This document shows positions 51,001 through 63,913 of a stretch of 64,000 nucleotides of DNA, piece by piece. How positions within the stretch are numbered: position 1 is the stretch's first letter; each line of letters starts with the position of its first letter. Under the pieces are notes generated by a model that saw nothing but the letters and a program-made list of their open reading frames with translations, was not told the origin of the DNA and did no database searches. Source of the DNA: Dipetalonema caudispina (Eukaryota; Nematoda; Chromadorea; Rhabditida; Onchocercidae); contig JABVXV010000104.1 in NCBI GenBank assembly GCA_013365325.1, positions 126,152-190,151 on the forward strand. The letters run 5' to 3'. A program made the translations under genes and the position numbers.

Positions 51001-54000
51001 TTATGTTGTTATTTCGAATTTAAATTTTTGATGGAAACAATGATTAAAAGGTACAACTAATATATCTTAAAGAAAAGTTATGAATAGGTGGCTTTGGAAA
51101 GAAAGCCTCTTTCTTGCTGTAAGGGTTATAAATATAAAATTATTCCACATTTATATGAAACAGCATGCTAAATTGATTTATATGATAGCAGGACTGATAT
51201 ACTGCTAATATATCTCTTTTCATATCAAGTTTTCCATATCGTTATTTCCTGTTTATTTTTAAATATCTATAAATTTTGTCTGTTTCATTAAATTTGCAAA
51301 TAAACTAATGAAAATGTGATAAAAACAATTAAGTAAATTCTGATTTTTTTTAGTTCCTCAGCAAATTACTAACAATATTTGCTTGGGATTCTTGGGAAAT
51401 TCTTTTTTTCAACATGAAAGAGTTTTGGTTAGGGTTAACATTTTTCATGAATTCATTATAATACTTCAAACAATATATAGCAACTTCTCATTAACAGTGT
51501 ATTTTTTAGTTTCATAAGTAAAATGTCTAGAATTTTACACTTCCAAGGTATCTTTCTCAGTGAATTTTGCCTTAGCTTCATTTTTCATTTCATTATATTT
51601 TAAAAAATATTTACGAGTCATTATTTTTTAAGCTCAAAGTTCGAAAAACTTATGAGATGAATCATTTGTAATTTATCGCGTCCAATTGTATCATAGGTTA
51701 ATTTGTGTCGCTCCTATTTTTCTTCATAGTTGCCTTTTTCTACTTATTTTACCTTATTTAGTCAATCTACCCTTTGTTTACATTTTGTCATGTTGATTTC
51801 ATCCAAAACCGATAAATGATATCAGTTCAATAGCTCAGAAAACAATCCATGCATTGATCCTTTTAAAGACTACTAGTCATTTTTTGATATCAAATTTTGC
51901 ATAGTTTTAGAGATATATTAGTTCCAACTATTTTCTTCAGTTTTTGTCATCTTAACTTATATGTTAAATGATCAAATGAAATCGTTTTATTCCATCTTCT
52001 GAAACTTTGCTAAAATTCAATTACGAATATTTGTTTCGAAAATCAGAGGAAAATAAAATTTTCTACAACATTACAACACTTTCTCTAGTCAAATTGTCTG
52101 TTGGTCCATTCATGCGTTACTTGATACTTCTTGCAGTAGTACCAATAGTAGCCCTAGTAGCCGTAGTAATAGTAGTAGTATTTATGGGAATTATACACAA
52201 TTTTACAGTACCCAATATAGACGGCGCCATTTTTTCTGCCTTTTAATGTTTTTTTGCTGTTCAGCGCTGTTCCAACCATTGTCCATTTGTCGTGATATGA
52301 ATGAAGGAAGAGAATGTTGTGATGCCACGCCATTGAGCATCCGTCGTACTACCAACAACAACTCTATGCAACATAAAAAGAACAGAATTAAACACTTCCT
52401 CCTCTTTTTTTTTTTTCTCTCTCTCTCCCACTCTTTATTAATATTCAGCAGGAAGGTTTTAGCTCTTAAAATATTTATCCACTCTGTTTGATAATATTAT
52501 TTTTATCAATTAATTGCATAAAATTTTTAGCTCTATACTAATTAATACCATAATTATCCCCTCACCTGCTCAAGATTTTCACCAAAATCGACGACAAATT
52601 GTCGGATGAGAATGGCAAGATATGAGAGCTCCCAATAATATGCTAACAGTTAGATTTGTTGTATCCATCCTACGATCCGTTCATGCGATATACTCTAATG
52701 GCTAAATCGTTCTAATGATTTCTGGATGAGGATGAGAATGAGAAGGCTTAAACTGGAATCTTTTTTTTTGGTAAAGCTACTCGACATAGCGGAAAAATGA
52801 ATTTTCGAGGTCGTCAGCATCATTCCAATTATGTTATTATTCTCTTTCTGTTATGTTATGATCAACTATAGCGATCGATTTCACTTGTTAATCACCATCA
52901 TCAAATGAATCATGTGAGTAATAAGGGAACATTTTTACCATTGAAATAGCAAACTTCGTTCGCTGTTCCAGGAAAATGTTAAATTTTTCCCTCTTTTTCG
53001 TCTAAAAAAAAAAAAAAAATTTCTCAAACGCAGTTGACATTTTCAGATTTCCGCGTTAAATTCTCCGATTTTTTCTTCGCCAATCTGAAGTCCTCAACTG
53101 AGCTCACGAAAAAATATATTATTTTTCTAAATACAATAACAACACCTTGCAAATAAACGCACGTGAAAAGAAGAAGGATTATTAATAATAAAATCAAATA
53201 TACGGAACCATTAAATTTATCAAACTTCATTCCGGAATTTTAGTGCTTCATTCTTAAACTTGAGGTATGGCATGGAAATCAATATAATAATATTTAGTTT
53301 TGTTGTCTACTTAAGAGCTTACTTTAAAATGACTCATTCAGAGATAAATTTTTGGTTGAAAGAAATTATTTTCACTTAGTTTGTTGAACTGTTTCTTTCA
53401 CTTTAATTTCATTTAAATTTCGTTGTTTATTAGAATGATAATTGTTAGCTAAAAATTTTTAGTACCAAGCTATTAGCTGGCTGAAAAACAAAACGAAAAA
53501 AAAATGTCATTGACAAGAAACTACTTCTAAATATTTGAATTCCGACTACTTTTTTCATGCCATCAAAAATTGAGCACTGTGAAATTCTTCACTTTTCATT
53601 TAATTCTGTAGATCAGCTATCTGGACGGTTTTTTTATCATGATAATTTTTCTGCGATTAGACTTCCTCAAAACTTGCACCTTTGAATTAAAATGATTTTT
53701 AGCAGCTCATCATCTAAGCTCATTTTTGTTTAAATAATGTTCAGAAAATATAAACAAAAAACAGCTGCTGTTCAAACTATCAAATTGGTATATTGAAGCA
53801 ATATATGATATGGAATATGGAAAAATTAACTTCAGCCCACACATTCCCTCAAGCAACTATTCCTTTGTTTTGGCCAAAGGAAATCGAGACTAACAATGTA
53901 GTCATACTTGGCTCCTGGCTACATTTTATCCAGTCTAAATTGTGTGTTAACATCCGAGAAACTGATGCCAGCCGTAGTTTTGTTATTTAAAATTGTTGCT

Positions 54001-57000
54001 TTTTTTCTCTTTTAGCTTCATATTTCATTCTGTGGCGGTTGTTGGGTGATATTTCAGCGAGAACACTATTTTCCTTTGAGGGTCAAATGTCAACCGCAAT
54101 TCAGATTTCATTACGCTTCTGTTGGTAGAGCTTTGATAATTGCATTGAAAGGCCTTTCTTACTCTTTTCTGTTTTTTTATCAGCCTGTTGACACTTGTCG
54201 AGAGAATCATAATCACAGAAATTTTCATATTCAAATTCAAATTAGGCAGTTTATGCTGTTAGCTTCACGTTTCTGATTAGCTCGTATTCACGTTATAGTT
54301 TATAAGTACCTCTCGAAATCATTCACGTGAACTCTGTGTAACGTGCTCAAATGTCAATTTGCCTAAAAACACCTATAAGCTTCTGTTTGACGGAATGATA
54401 ATGGCCAAAACTGATTACTGAGGCTAATAGCAGTAATGATATGCAAATTATTGGGAGATATAAATAACCTGAAACTGTTAATCATCAACTTTATTATAGT
54501 AGGTAACTTTACAATGTCTAGTAAAAACTAACCATTTTAGACATCAATAACGAAGGAAGTTTATTACTAAGAATGATATGAATGATATAAAGTTGATGTG
54601 AGTATCTTAAACGTTTCCTGCTATACTTACGAGTAAACGTTTTTGACGTATACAGAGAATAATTTTAGAGAGGGGAAGTTTATCATTAAATGTTATGTGA
54701 AAGATATTTTATCTTATGAAATTGATGGATGAAGCGATTTTCTTTGTCTTCTTTGAGAAGTTTTAGGACGATTGAAGATCTTTGATATATTCTCTGTCAT
54801 CTTTCTGATTATCCAGAATGTTCAAGATTCTTTAAAGAAACCGCTCATTTGGTTGTTTTCATTCACCAAAACAATTATTCCATTGAGCATTGTATTATTC
54901 TGTGCATATTATTTATTTCTGCTTTGGTACTTGTCTTAGTCTACTTTTTTACTGAATGCAACATTGAAGAAAATCACTCACTAATGACTCAAAAGTTTGA
55001 TTTTTTTTTTTTAAATCGAACTTCGAAATAGAACTACTCATGGTGTATGAGTTTCAGAATCTGTCTTACTGTTCTTAGAAATTCAAAATACGCCATTGTT
55101 GAAAGGTGAAATTTTCCATTGAATTGCTATAAGTTGTGGTTTTATCCGCTTCAATAATAAATTTGTTTGAATGATGATCGAGGTCGATGTTTTGGTTTAG
55201 AGTTTTGGTTCGGTTGTAAGATTCTATTCAAATGATGAGTTGAGAAGGAAAATAAAGGTGGAAAAATGGGTTCGAATACATAAAAAGGTAAAGTAGGCGG
55301 AAGAGGAAGAGGAAGAATTTCAGGTGGGGCAGTGACAGAAGGACAATTACATTTGGAACTGCTGAATGTTACGTACAAATTCTATATAATCAAATGATTT
55401 TTTTTCTCAAAAAAAAGGGTATGAAATAATTTTAATCTTTTGTATTTGAGTTTTATAACTTCAATCCCTCCCAATTGTTTACTCTGTTTACTTCAAATAT
55501 CAGGTAACTCCTAGTAATCGATTTTATATCTTCATGCATTTCGATACACTTAATAAAGAATTGAATAGGTAAAAACGGGAATTGGGTTGGGAATGATTGC
55601 TTATTCGATGTGACAACGGAGTTGGTAAGAGGAGAAGCGATAATGGAAGTATAATGGGTTGACATACAAATCTTAAGATTAAACAAATTAGCAAAGGTAG
55701 CAGTAGCATGGCAATGTATGCCCACAGGACCAAAAAATGAACTTTTTAGTTGAAGAAAAGAGAGAAAGCAAGTTAGAGGGCTAAACTAAGTGGCAAACAG
55801 GTAAGTCGTAACAGATTAACGCCTCTCATCGGTGTAACAGCTCAATGTTCAATGCTTTTGCTACCTGTACTGATCCGCTCTATCTCATATATGTTAATTA
55901 TATTGCATAGAGACTTCTTCCTTCTGCTCTGATTGGGTTTTTGTGGTAATTTATTTCAAATGCTAATTGATAGTCTTGTAATAAGTCGAGATAATTATGA
56001 TAACCCATTCATTAACCTGATTACTCAATTCATATGTCTTTATTCTCATGATAAATTTACAGTCTCAATCATCGTTAATGATAATGATTAATAATGATTA
56101 ATTTTTGCTCTGTTTTTGTTCAAACTTAATCAGGGTAATAAGAAAAATGTTATTGCATTTCATTCTATTTTAATAATTTAATACTTATTCCATTTCCTAT
56201 CAGTAATTAACAACTGATAGTATATTTTTGTTAGTAAAATTCATCAGTCGTTATATGTTAAAAATTTCAGCTTTGTGTCTTTTTGAGAGCCATCGTCCTT
56301 TTAAAAAAATTGGAAATCATCAAAATTACAGAAGCGCGCATTTGGTAAAGTGTATCTTAGCGTAATATCTCGAGAGCGTAGCAGAATTGACGGTATGATA
56401 GCTTCCTGAAGATTTCAAGAACTTTCTTTTTCCACATAAAGTGTGATTATAGCTTGTTAATAGATTATTTCCATTGACAACTACTTCATTCAACATATCT
56501 GTCACGAACCACTCATTAAATCGTCTAAACTTACCTTATATCATTTCATACCAACAATTCTCTAATTAATAAACCATCTATCTCACTAGTAAGTGAACCT
56601 CATTAACATTAATTTTGATGTAGTTTTTATGATGAGATAATGCAGGTGAGAAGATTTCGCGGACAGGTATATACGAGGTATGCGAAGTGATTTCTGTCTT
56701 CTATCTTAGATGAGTCGCGGCAAAAATTCCACAAATTTCTCAATGAGATTATTTTCGTAAAGGACACATTTCAATGATAGTAATAATGAATGAAGTAACC
56801 TCATTCATTTTTTTTTCTTCAATATTTTGGAATCCATGAAGTGTTGGAAAGCCTTGCATTCCCGAGTGGCTTATGATTTATAATTATGTGAAATAATGTC
56901 CTCCTGAAAATATTCCTAGATAAAATACATATTTCATATTTTCTCGCAGTTAATTTTAAAACAAAATTTGCTATTTTTAGATGGTATTTCGGAATTTTTA

Positions 57001-58571
57001 AAATTTCTATTGCATTACATTTTTGTATTACTAACTAGACTGTTTGAGGATACTATTAGAGTCAATCGGAACTTTGATTAGTTAATTAATCTTCAATTTT
57101 TTTTTCTTTAGAATTGCGTATTCCCATATCCGAATTTTTCATGAAATCCTAACGGTGTTTATCTTCACGTTCTGTGAATCTTGGTTTTGTTTTTATATGC
57201 CGAAATTAATTCACTAAAATGCTTCGGAAGAAAGCCGTCGTTTGAATGATTAGTTGTAATTTGAAGCACACCAATGATATCAATACAAAAATCAGGCTAT
57301 TTTTTTACAAAAATATTCCGTAGCAAATGCATCATCTACCATCTATAGCTCAAGTCTAATCATCATATAATTAGCGTGAAAAAATTGTGAGCACATCCTG
57401 TTCCACTGCTAACGGAAATGTTCCTCACAGTAACATTAATCATCATCATCATCATTATCAATGTTGTTATCACATGCTACAAAACCTTTATTTACACTTT
57501 TCCCATTTTTCGTTCCCTATTATTTCAAAGTTGTTAAGAATAGTCAATCCTAATTAATTATATATATTTTCAGTTCTTGGCTCAAAACAACTTTGCATTA
57601 CATTTTGTCCCCAAAAAAATATATCTAAATTCTAAGTACGAATATATATATTTCTATCCATAAATATATATTTCAATGTGTATTCATCTTTGCATAAATA
57701 TATCCAGTATCTTTTTTTAATCATACATATATATTTACTTATTTTTTACAAATGATAAATCTAATCTAATTTTTATCGGACTGTGAAATTATATCCCAAT
57801 ATTTGTAAAAGGTTAGACGCATATTTTTTTAAATCTAATGCAGTCACTTTTTTTTTTTTTGGAACCCAAATTTAGATTGTTTGTAAGATGCATACTGTAA
57901 TTTGAAATATCCTTGCAGATTAGTTTTTACAGAAGTTTGTTTTTGCTTTTTGCATGGAATAGATTTACTGAAAGTTTCTAATTCCCAAAATGTTACCTTA
58001 AAAAAAAAGTTGTATAGGACAGATGCACATAATGAATCATCGGTGTTTAAGATCTCTATAATAAAACAAAACTGTTGCAAGAGTTCCCTATTTTCAACAT
58101 TAAACAAAAATATATTATGGTAAAACCAGAGAGATTGCTAGTCTCATTTTTTACTTATCAATTCTTTGGACCAATACTCATTTGTCCTACTTAAACAAAT
58201 TTTTTATTCCAGCTTCTTATTAACTAAAAAAAAACAAAATTCAGAGGAATTTGTTTCACTTTCTAGCTTTATGGCTATTAGCCAATTCGCTGTTCACTGT
58301 AATTTTCAAATTTGTATTTCGCCCACGATAAAATTTATGATGAAGTTTTCAAATCAAAAATAACTGACCAATATGTAGTCATTTTAATGAAAAAAATTTT
58401 TGATACTTTAAAACAACATTATATATGAAAATTCTCTTAATTGTGCCCTTTTTGTTTACTCCCAAATATGATGCAAACTGATGATGTTCTATGATATATT
58501 CAATGTTCTCTATAAAACTGTACAGAATAAACTTGTTTTCAGGACGTATCAGTAGTCTTCTTCACAAATAC

Positions 58572-58599
58572 AAAAAAAAAAAAAAAAAAAAAAAAAAAA
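58572..58599 (+). repeat. Poly-A homopolymer, 28 bases
   Basis: An uninterrupted run of 28 A. I looked for a retroposed copy upstream of it (an open frame, a U- or tRNA-like sequence, a target-site repeat) and saw none that I could support. Confidence 0.9.
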
Positions 58600-60340
58600 G
58601 AATTGCTGGTATTTGAGAAGAACTAATTTGTCTTGTTTTAAATATGAGCTGAAGAAATGGAGAAGCAGCGAATTTTTGTTTGCATTGATTTTTCAACTGA
58701 GAAAGAAAAAATTGGCTGAGCTGGAAGAATTATCTTCCTCGAAATTTTTGTCTAAATGATAGATTTTGATAAGATATTTGCATTTCAATATTTTGTTACA
58801 TTAATATGTTGTTATGTCTTCTCATATTAATACATATATTACCCCAATACTTCAATGCTAATTCTTTTCTTTTTTTTTTTTTGTACTTTTATATAGGTAG
58901 ATAAATTTCAAATAAACTGGAATCAATAAATAGATCGATTTGGTATGTGCTGATTAAAGTTTTTTATTGCTTGAACTCATTTTACCCAGGTTTATTTAAA
59001 CTTCAAAATGAGAATCTAATGTAGCTTTTATCAATTCCTACAAGTATTTTTTGACATGTTCCAGACGAATTGTGGATTTATCCTTTGGACTTGAAAAAAA
59101 CTGTTTCGTTTAACTGTTTTTAAACTTTCTTGAAATATTGAGGTCGTTTAAAAATTTAACGAGATTTAGAATATCATAGTTTGCATTTTTAGATATTCAT
59201 ATGTGGGATGTCGTTGTAGATTAGCGCTTATTGGAGAAAAATTGTTTTGAGATACAGATTTTCATTTCATATTTCGATATGTTTTCTATATTCAGATAAT
59301 GAAAAGGAGAGATATAAAATATCTTACAGAGTAATTTTAAATTAATTAAATCGATAGTGCTATTGAAATTAAATACTTTACTCCAGACGAATCTGAGAGA
59401 TTAGAAGCGATCCGAATCCATTCTTGACTAAAATTACTAAAATTAAAAGTTGATATTTTTCAAGTATTATAATAGGAGACATTGTTACCGTAATTTTTGT
59501 CTGGTAAAGAAATTTGTTTCCTGATTGTCGGGATACTCTATTCAAGAGAATAGAATGTCTTCTACCTCTAGCTTTAAACATCTAATGCGATATTTACATT
59601 GCTGATTATTGCTATTCGATGAAAAGAAATGTGTACCATACTGTTCCAATGAATCGTTCATTCTTTTCCATCAACAAATTTACAAATTCATAGTTACCAT
59701 AATAGAAAAATATCATGCCTAATTGGCTTCATCTTAAATAACTTTCTTCTACAGAAAGATCTTACACGGCAAATTTTCTAATAAAATTACACCTTTTCTA
59801 GGGGAAATTAATTCTATGTTATTAGTATCATATGGCTTATGATGTTTCAAATTATTCTTCTTTAATTTTTAATGGTGTCTCAAATTATGTTTATATAAGG
59901 ATAGACAATTATTTTAATTGAACCTGGAAGGAGAAGATGAAAGATTCCACTGTTATTATAAGATCTTTTTTTGCTCCTGCATAAGTCTGAAAATGAAAAT
60001 TGTGTTCTAGGATGATTCAGTGTGGCAAATACACTTGGATCTTATAGGGACTTTTTCCTATTCTGCCATAAGTCTTATCTGAAGTGGAATTTGGAAATTT
60101 ATTTCTGTCATTTTTCTCTAAAGAGATGTTACATATTACCCCAGTCGTTATTTTTTGCGGGTGTTTACTTTAATTTATCTCTCGTCTTGATCTTCTTTTT
60201 CAAGTTTCTGTACCTCACGTCTTGAAGAAATTTGCATTGGTAGACTTCATTTGATTTTCGTTATCGATTCTAAGAACTGTCAATATCGATCTGGACAAGA
60301 GTAGAAGATAAAATTAATGTTAATTAAAGCCTAATTTAGC

Positions 60341-60394
60341 ATGGCTTTCATTGTTATTCTCTTTTCAGCAATCAATCTAGTGACTACAAATGAG
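60341..60394 (+). other. Candidate signal-peptide first exon
   Basis: An ATG opens 18 codons (MAFIVILFSAINLVTTNE) that end exactly at a strong donor, GAG|gtaagc. Composition is that of a signal peptide. No in-phase, well-formed downstream acceptor was found. It could be an alternative first exon of dbl-1, the start of an unseen gene, or chance. Confidence 0.25.
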
Positions 60395-61443
60395 GTAAGC
60401 ACTGAAGTAGATTTCATGCCTATAAATGATACGTTATCAGACGAAAAACTACTTCGAATATTTTTAGACTGAAAACGATAAGATTTTTCGAATGAAAATT
60501 TGTGCAAATCTAATAAATTCAGCTTAAACACAAAAAGTCAGAATGAAAAGACTTTATGTTAAACATGATTGATTTTGACTTATCATGCAAATGAAATTTA
60601 CTCTCTGTGATGACTAAAATGAATTGTTGGCGCTATTGTACCCAGAAACTTTTCATTTTAATTGTTATTAGTTGCCTTGCATAACAAAATTTATTTCAAA
60701 ACTGTAGCGAAAGCTAATCATGAAGAGAAAAAAAGCAAATATATTAGGTAAGAAAGAAGTGTTAAAATCCTTAAAGCATTAAACGGTCAATGCGCGCAAT
60801 TTTGGCCAATTTTGACGCAGTATCTTAAAATTTGAATAGTATTTCAGCCGCTGGCGTGTGTTGTTTAAACGTCGATCGAACACTGCAGAAAAAAATTGAG
60901 GTGGAAGAAAGAAAACAAACACGTTTTGAAAAAAGAAAGGAAAAAGACTATTACAAGAAAAGAGGAAGGACAGTGCAAGCAAAAAAAAAAAAGAAGTTTC
61001 CAGCAAAAGAAGAAAGACGAATCTGAAAGATTTCTGTAGAGGAAGGCGCAATTGTAGGAATCCTTCCCTGTTCTGCATGCATTATCAGTACACTGATATA
61101 CTGGGATTTCAGAATCGAACGCAGATTGATCCATTAACAGATGTACCGGTCTTTGCATTTTTTTTAAATTGCTGCGAAACATCTGTAACAGATGTGCCTA
61201 ATAGTGAATAGAAGCATTTGAAGAAGAAAAGGACGTAAAAAGTTCGTTAAAATCTTGTTGAGTACCAAAAGAAACAATCTTCATTGAAACCACCATCAAC
61301 GATCATTGAAATAAAAAGGCAATCCTTCTTAATTATCACTATCACAATTAATAACAGTAGGAGAATCATCATTCAAGAAGGACAAGAGGCTCAATGCAGT
61401 TCTCAGTAGCTGTTGTGATCCTCTTCTACTACTGTGACCTAAA

Positions 61444-63831
61444 ATGAACGAATTTTTGGAATCTATCAAGCCAGAAATTTTAGTTGAACAACGCACAAAA
61501 GTGCATAACCAACTAATTACTAGTCCTACTTCTACTACTCTTATTGTTACTACTACTACTACTATTAGAACTAATTTTACAACTGTTGCTAAAGTTCCTA
61601 CCAGAAGAATACGTACTGTTGAAAAAGCAGAACAGAAACGAAATTACCACTCTTATCGTGCGCAACAACAAATTGCACCATTAAAGATATTAGAATCAGT
61701 ACTGTTCCCCTTAATTATTATCTTCTACACTTCAATAACATCACTATCAGCAACCACAACAAATCTTTCACCAACTGGTGCAAACCGTTTTGCTGAACAC
61801 GAAATTCAACTGTTAAGAGAAGCGTTCTTAAGAAAGTTAGTTTTTAGGAATTTCAACTTTTTTAAGCTATTATGAACACGCAATTTTGAAATACAAGGAG
61901 GTACTTCTTGCAAAGTTAACATCATAAATTAGTGCTTTATTACATCATTATTGATGAAGTCTTTCTAATATTACATTTTCATAATTCAGATTTGGAATGA
62001 AGGAGCAGCCGAAACAAGCTAAGCCAACATTACCAGTACCATACTATGTGTGGAATATTTACGAAAAGGTGAAGAAGGAAGATATTGCTTGGGTTCGACA
62101 TTACTATCCACATAATATTACGGAATCAGATAATTGGTACCATTTTATTCTTAGTCTTTAAAGAGTACTTTTTTATTGATAGTATAAGTAAGTACTTGCT
62201 ATAATTTGTCGTAATTTCAGAAAAAAATAAGTATTTTTAGTACCCTGCTACTTCAATACGATCTAACGGTTACTGTACGAAATGTCACCAGTGAGATAGT
62301 TGCTCGAGCAGAGTTGAAACTAAAATTGAGAAATGAAAAAAGTCGAAGACATATCAAAATTTATGAAATTGATCAGAGAAATTCCGAAATATGGAGGTAA
62401 ACATTTGGAAAGGTTGAATTGTTTGAAAGAAATTATTTGTTGGCAAATATTCTATATTCATTTCTTTCTTGCCAGTGATCTCAAACTGATCATGAATTTG
62501 ATGACAGTTTCTTCATCTAAGATCCGCATGACCATTTTCACAAATCTAAGAATACTTTAGTAGCATAAATTAAAATTCTTATAGTCTCATTATTTAAGGT
62601 TTAAAAAATCCAAATCGAAATTGAGCTATTTGATGGATGGTTCCCTTAATCTCTGGTATTAGTATTACAGGTTAATTGATGCTAAATTTATTGAGAATAA
62701 TTTGCGTGGAGATTACCAATGGGTAGAAATGGATGTGACAGAAGCGATAAGTAGGAGACGACCGAATATGAATAGGGTATGTGTGTCGAATTTACGGCAT
62801 TTTTCTGAACTTTCCAAATGGGTAAGAAAGAATTTTACTTTGCGTAATATCAAAGTTTACAAAAGATAATCTTGACCAGATGTATCCATCATCATATGCT
62901 TATATTAGGATCTGGTGATACTCAATAATGAGTATTGTTTTGATGATATATTCAATATTTTAGATTGATTTCGCAGTGAAGTTATCGAGCAATCATCTGG
63001 CAACATATGCTAGCACGTCATACCAACCAACCGCATACTTTGTCTCACCGTATGATAGGAAGCAGACCTCTGCATTGGTCATTTATGTCCAAACTGATGA
63101 TACTGCTAGGGTTCGAAACATTCGCATTTCCTATTCTACTAAATTAGATTGCGCTTGAATGAGTACAAAATTTACGTACATGATGCACTTCACTGACGTA
63201 CTCTTAACAGTAATTAGTATAATTAATATAAACAGATAAATTTGCAATTTTAGGTGCGAAAGAAACGGAAAGTAAATATGCGACGACGGCATCAACATAA
63301 AAAACATGATCATAGATCAGCTGATAAGAATTATTGTCGTCGCACCCAGCTCTTGGTTGATTTTAATGAGTTAAACTGGCAAGATTGGATCTTGGCTCCG
63401 TGTAAGCATTCAGATATGTATCTTTATTATTTCTAATCAACAGAAATTCCAAAATAGCATTTGAGAACATTCCAAAACACATCTTTAGTAAAGTGAAAAT
63501 TTAAACGAATCTACATTGAAATTAACAAGAATCATCCTAAACAATGAATAATAATTGGACTGCAATTAATGAACTGATCGAAATTACAGCAAGCTACAGT
63601 GCCTACCAATGTCAAGGTGAATGTCCGAATCCGTTGACTAGCCATTTCAATACGACAAATCACGCCATAGTACAAGGCCTTATCAACTCAGTGGATCCAA
63701 GCCTCGTACCAGCCCCATGTTGTGTCCCAACTGAAATGGAATCTCTAGCAATCCTTTATATCGATGTTGAAGGTAAAATTGTCATCAAGAACTATCCCGA
63801 CATGGAAGTACTCAGTTGTGGTTGCCGCTAA
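61444..63831 (+). CDS. dbl-1: DBL-1/BMP-type TGF-beta ligand precursor
   Basis: This is a secreted TGF-beta superfamily ligand of the Dpp/BMP branch; in C. elegans DBL-1 signals through SMA-6/DAF-4 to control body size and immunity. Exons are 61444-61835, 61990-62136, 62241-62396, 62671-62776, 62964-63110, 63254-63401 and 63590-63831. Phases close, giving 445 residues. The start is the first ATG after an in-frame TGA at 61435. A Thr-rich, then basic, N-terminus of about 80 residues precedes the hydrophobic segment (82-103). The prodomain carries the family blocks FGMKEQPKQAKP, WVRHYYP and WVEMDVTEAI. A furin site RKKR (318-321) would release a 124-residue mature chain, with CRRTQLLVDFNELNWQDWI, YQCQGEC, NHAIVQ, PCCVPT and the terminal SCGCR. 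All seven knot cysteines are present. The WVRHYYP and CRRT/LNWQDWI/AYQCQG blocks point to DBL-1 over DAF-7 or UNC-129. The donor at 63111 (AGG|gttcga) is weak. Confidence 0.93.
61549..61563 (+). repeat. In-frame (ACT)5 repeat in the dbl-1 N-terminus
   Basis: Five consecutive ACT codons encode Thr36-Thr40 within a Thr/Ser-rich stretch of the DBL-1 leader region. Length changes in threes would keep frame, so this may be polymorphic between isolates. Confidence 0.85.
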
Positions 63832-63907
63832 AGGATATGATATCTTGCACCATATCATCTCTACTGCATTCATTCCTTTCAAACATTTCTTTGGTAAGTA
63901 GCAGTCA

Positions 63908-63913
63908 ATTAAA
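63908..63913 (+). terminator. Possible polyadenylation signal of dbl-1
   Basis: ATTAAA, the commonest variant hexamer, lies 77 bases after the dbl-1 stop. The rest of 63832-64000 is AT-rich 3' flank with nothing else recognised. Confidence 0.25.

Larger units (their letters stand above)
38285..61443. other. 23 kb without a convincing gene, upstream of dbl-1
   Basis: Only short AT-rich open frames occur, most without an ATG, and none has family resemblance or a coherent exon chain. The interval includes an assembly gap with duplicated flanks, a GC-rich hairpin, pyrimidine-rich tracts (around 41560-41850 and 52390-52430), a poly-A run and one candidate signal-peptide exon, each listed separately. 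As it lies upstream of a developmental signalling gene, distal regulatory DNA is the natural guess, but I see no direct evidence of it. Confidence 0.5.

Noticed and set aside
52007..52246. Frame encoding a Val/Ile-rich hydrophobic run
   Set aside because: It comes from a simple GTA/GTAGTA-type repeat; start and end have no supporting signals.
57600..57740. Recurring ataaatatat-like motifs
   Set aside because: Irregular AT-rich low complexity with no fixed unit length, so not called as a tandem array.
60832..61026. Lys/Arg-rich frame in a purine-rich tract upstream of dbl-1, with pyrimidine-derived Phe/Leu-rich frames opposite
   Set aside because: The composition is explained by the A/G-rich tract itself; no start, splice or domain signal supports translation.
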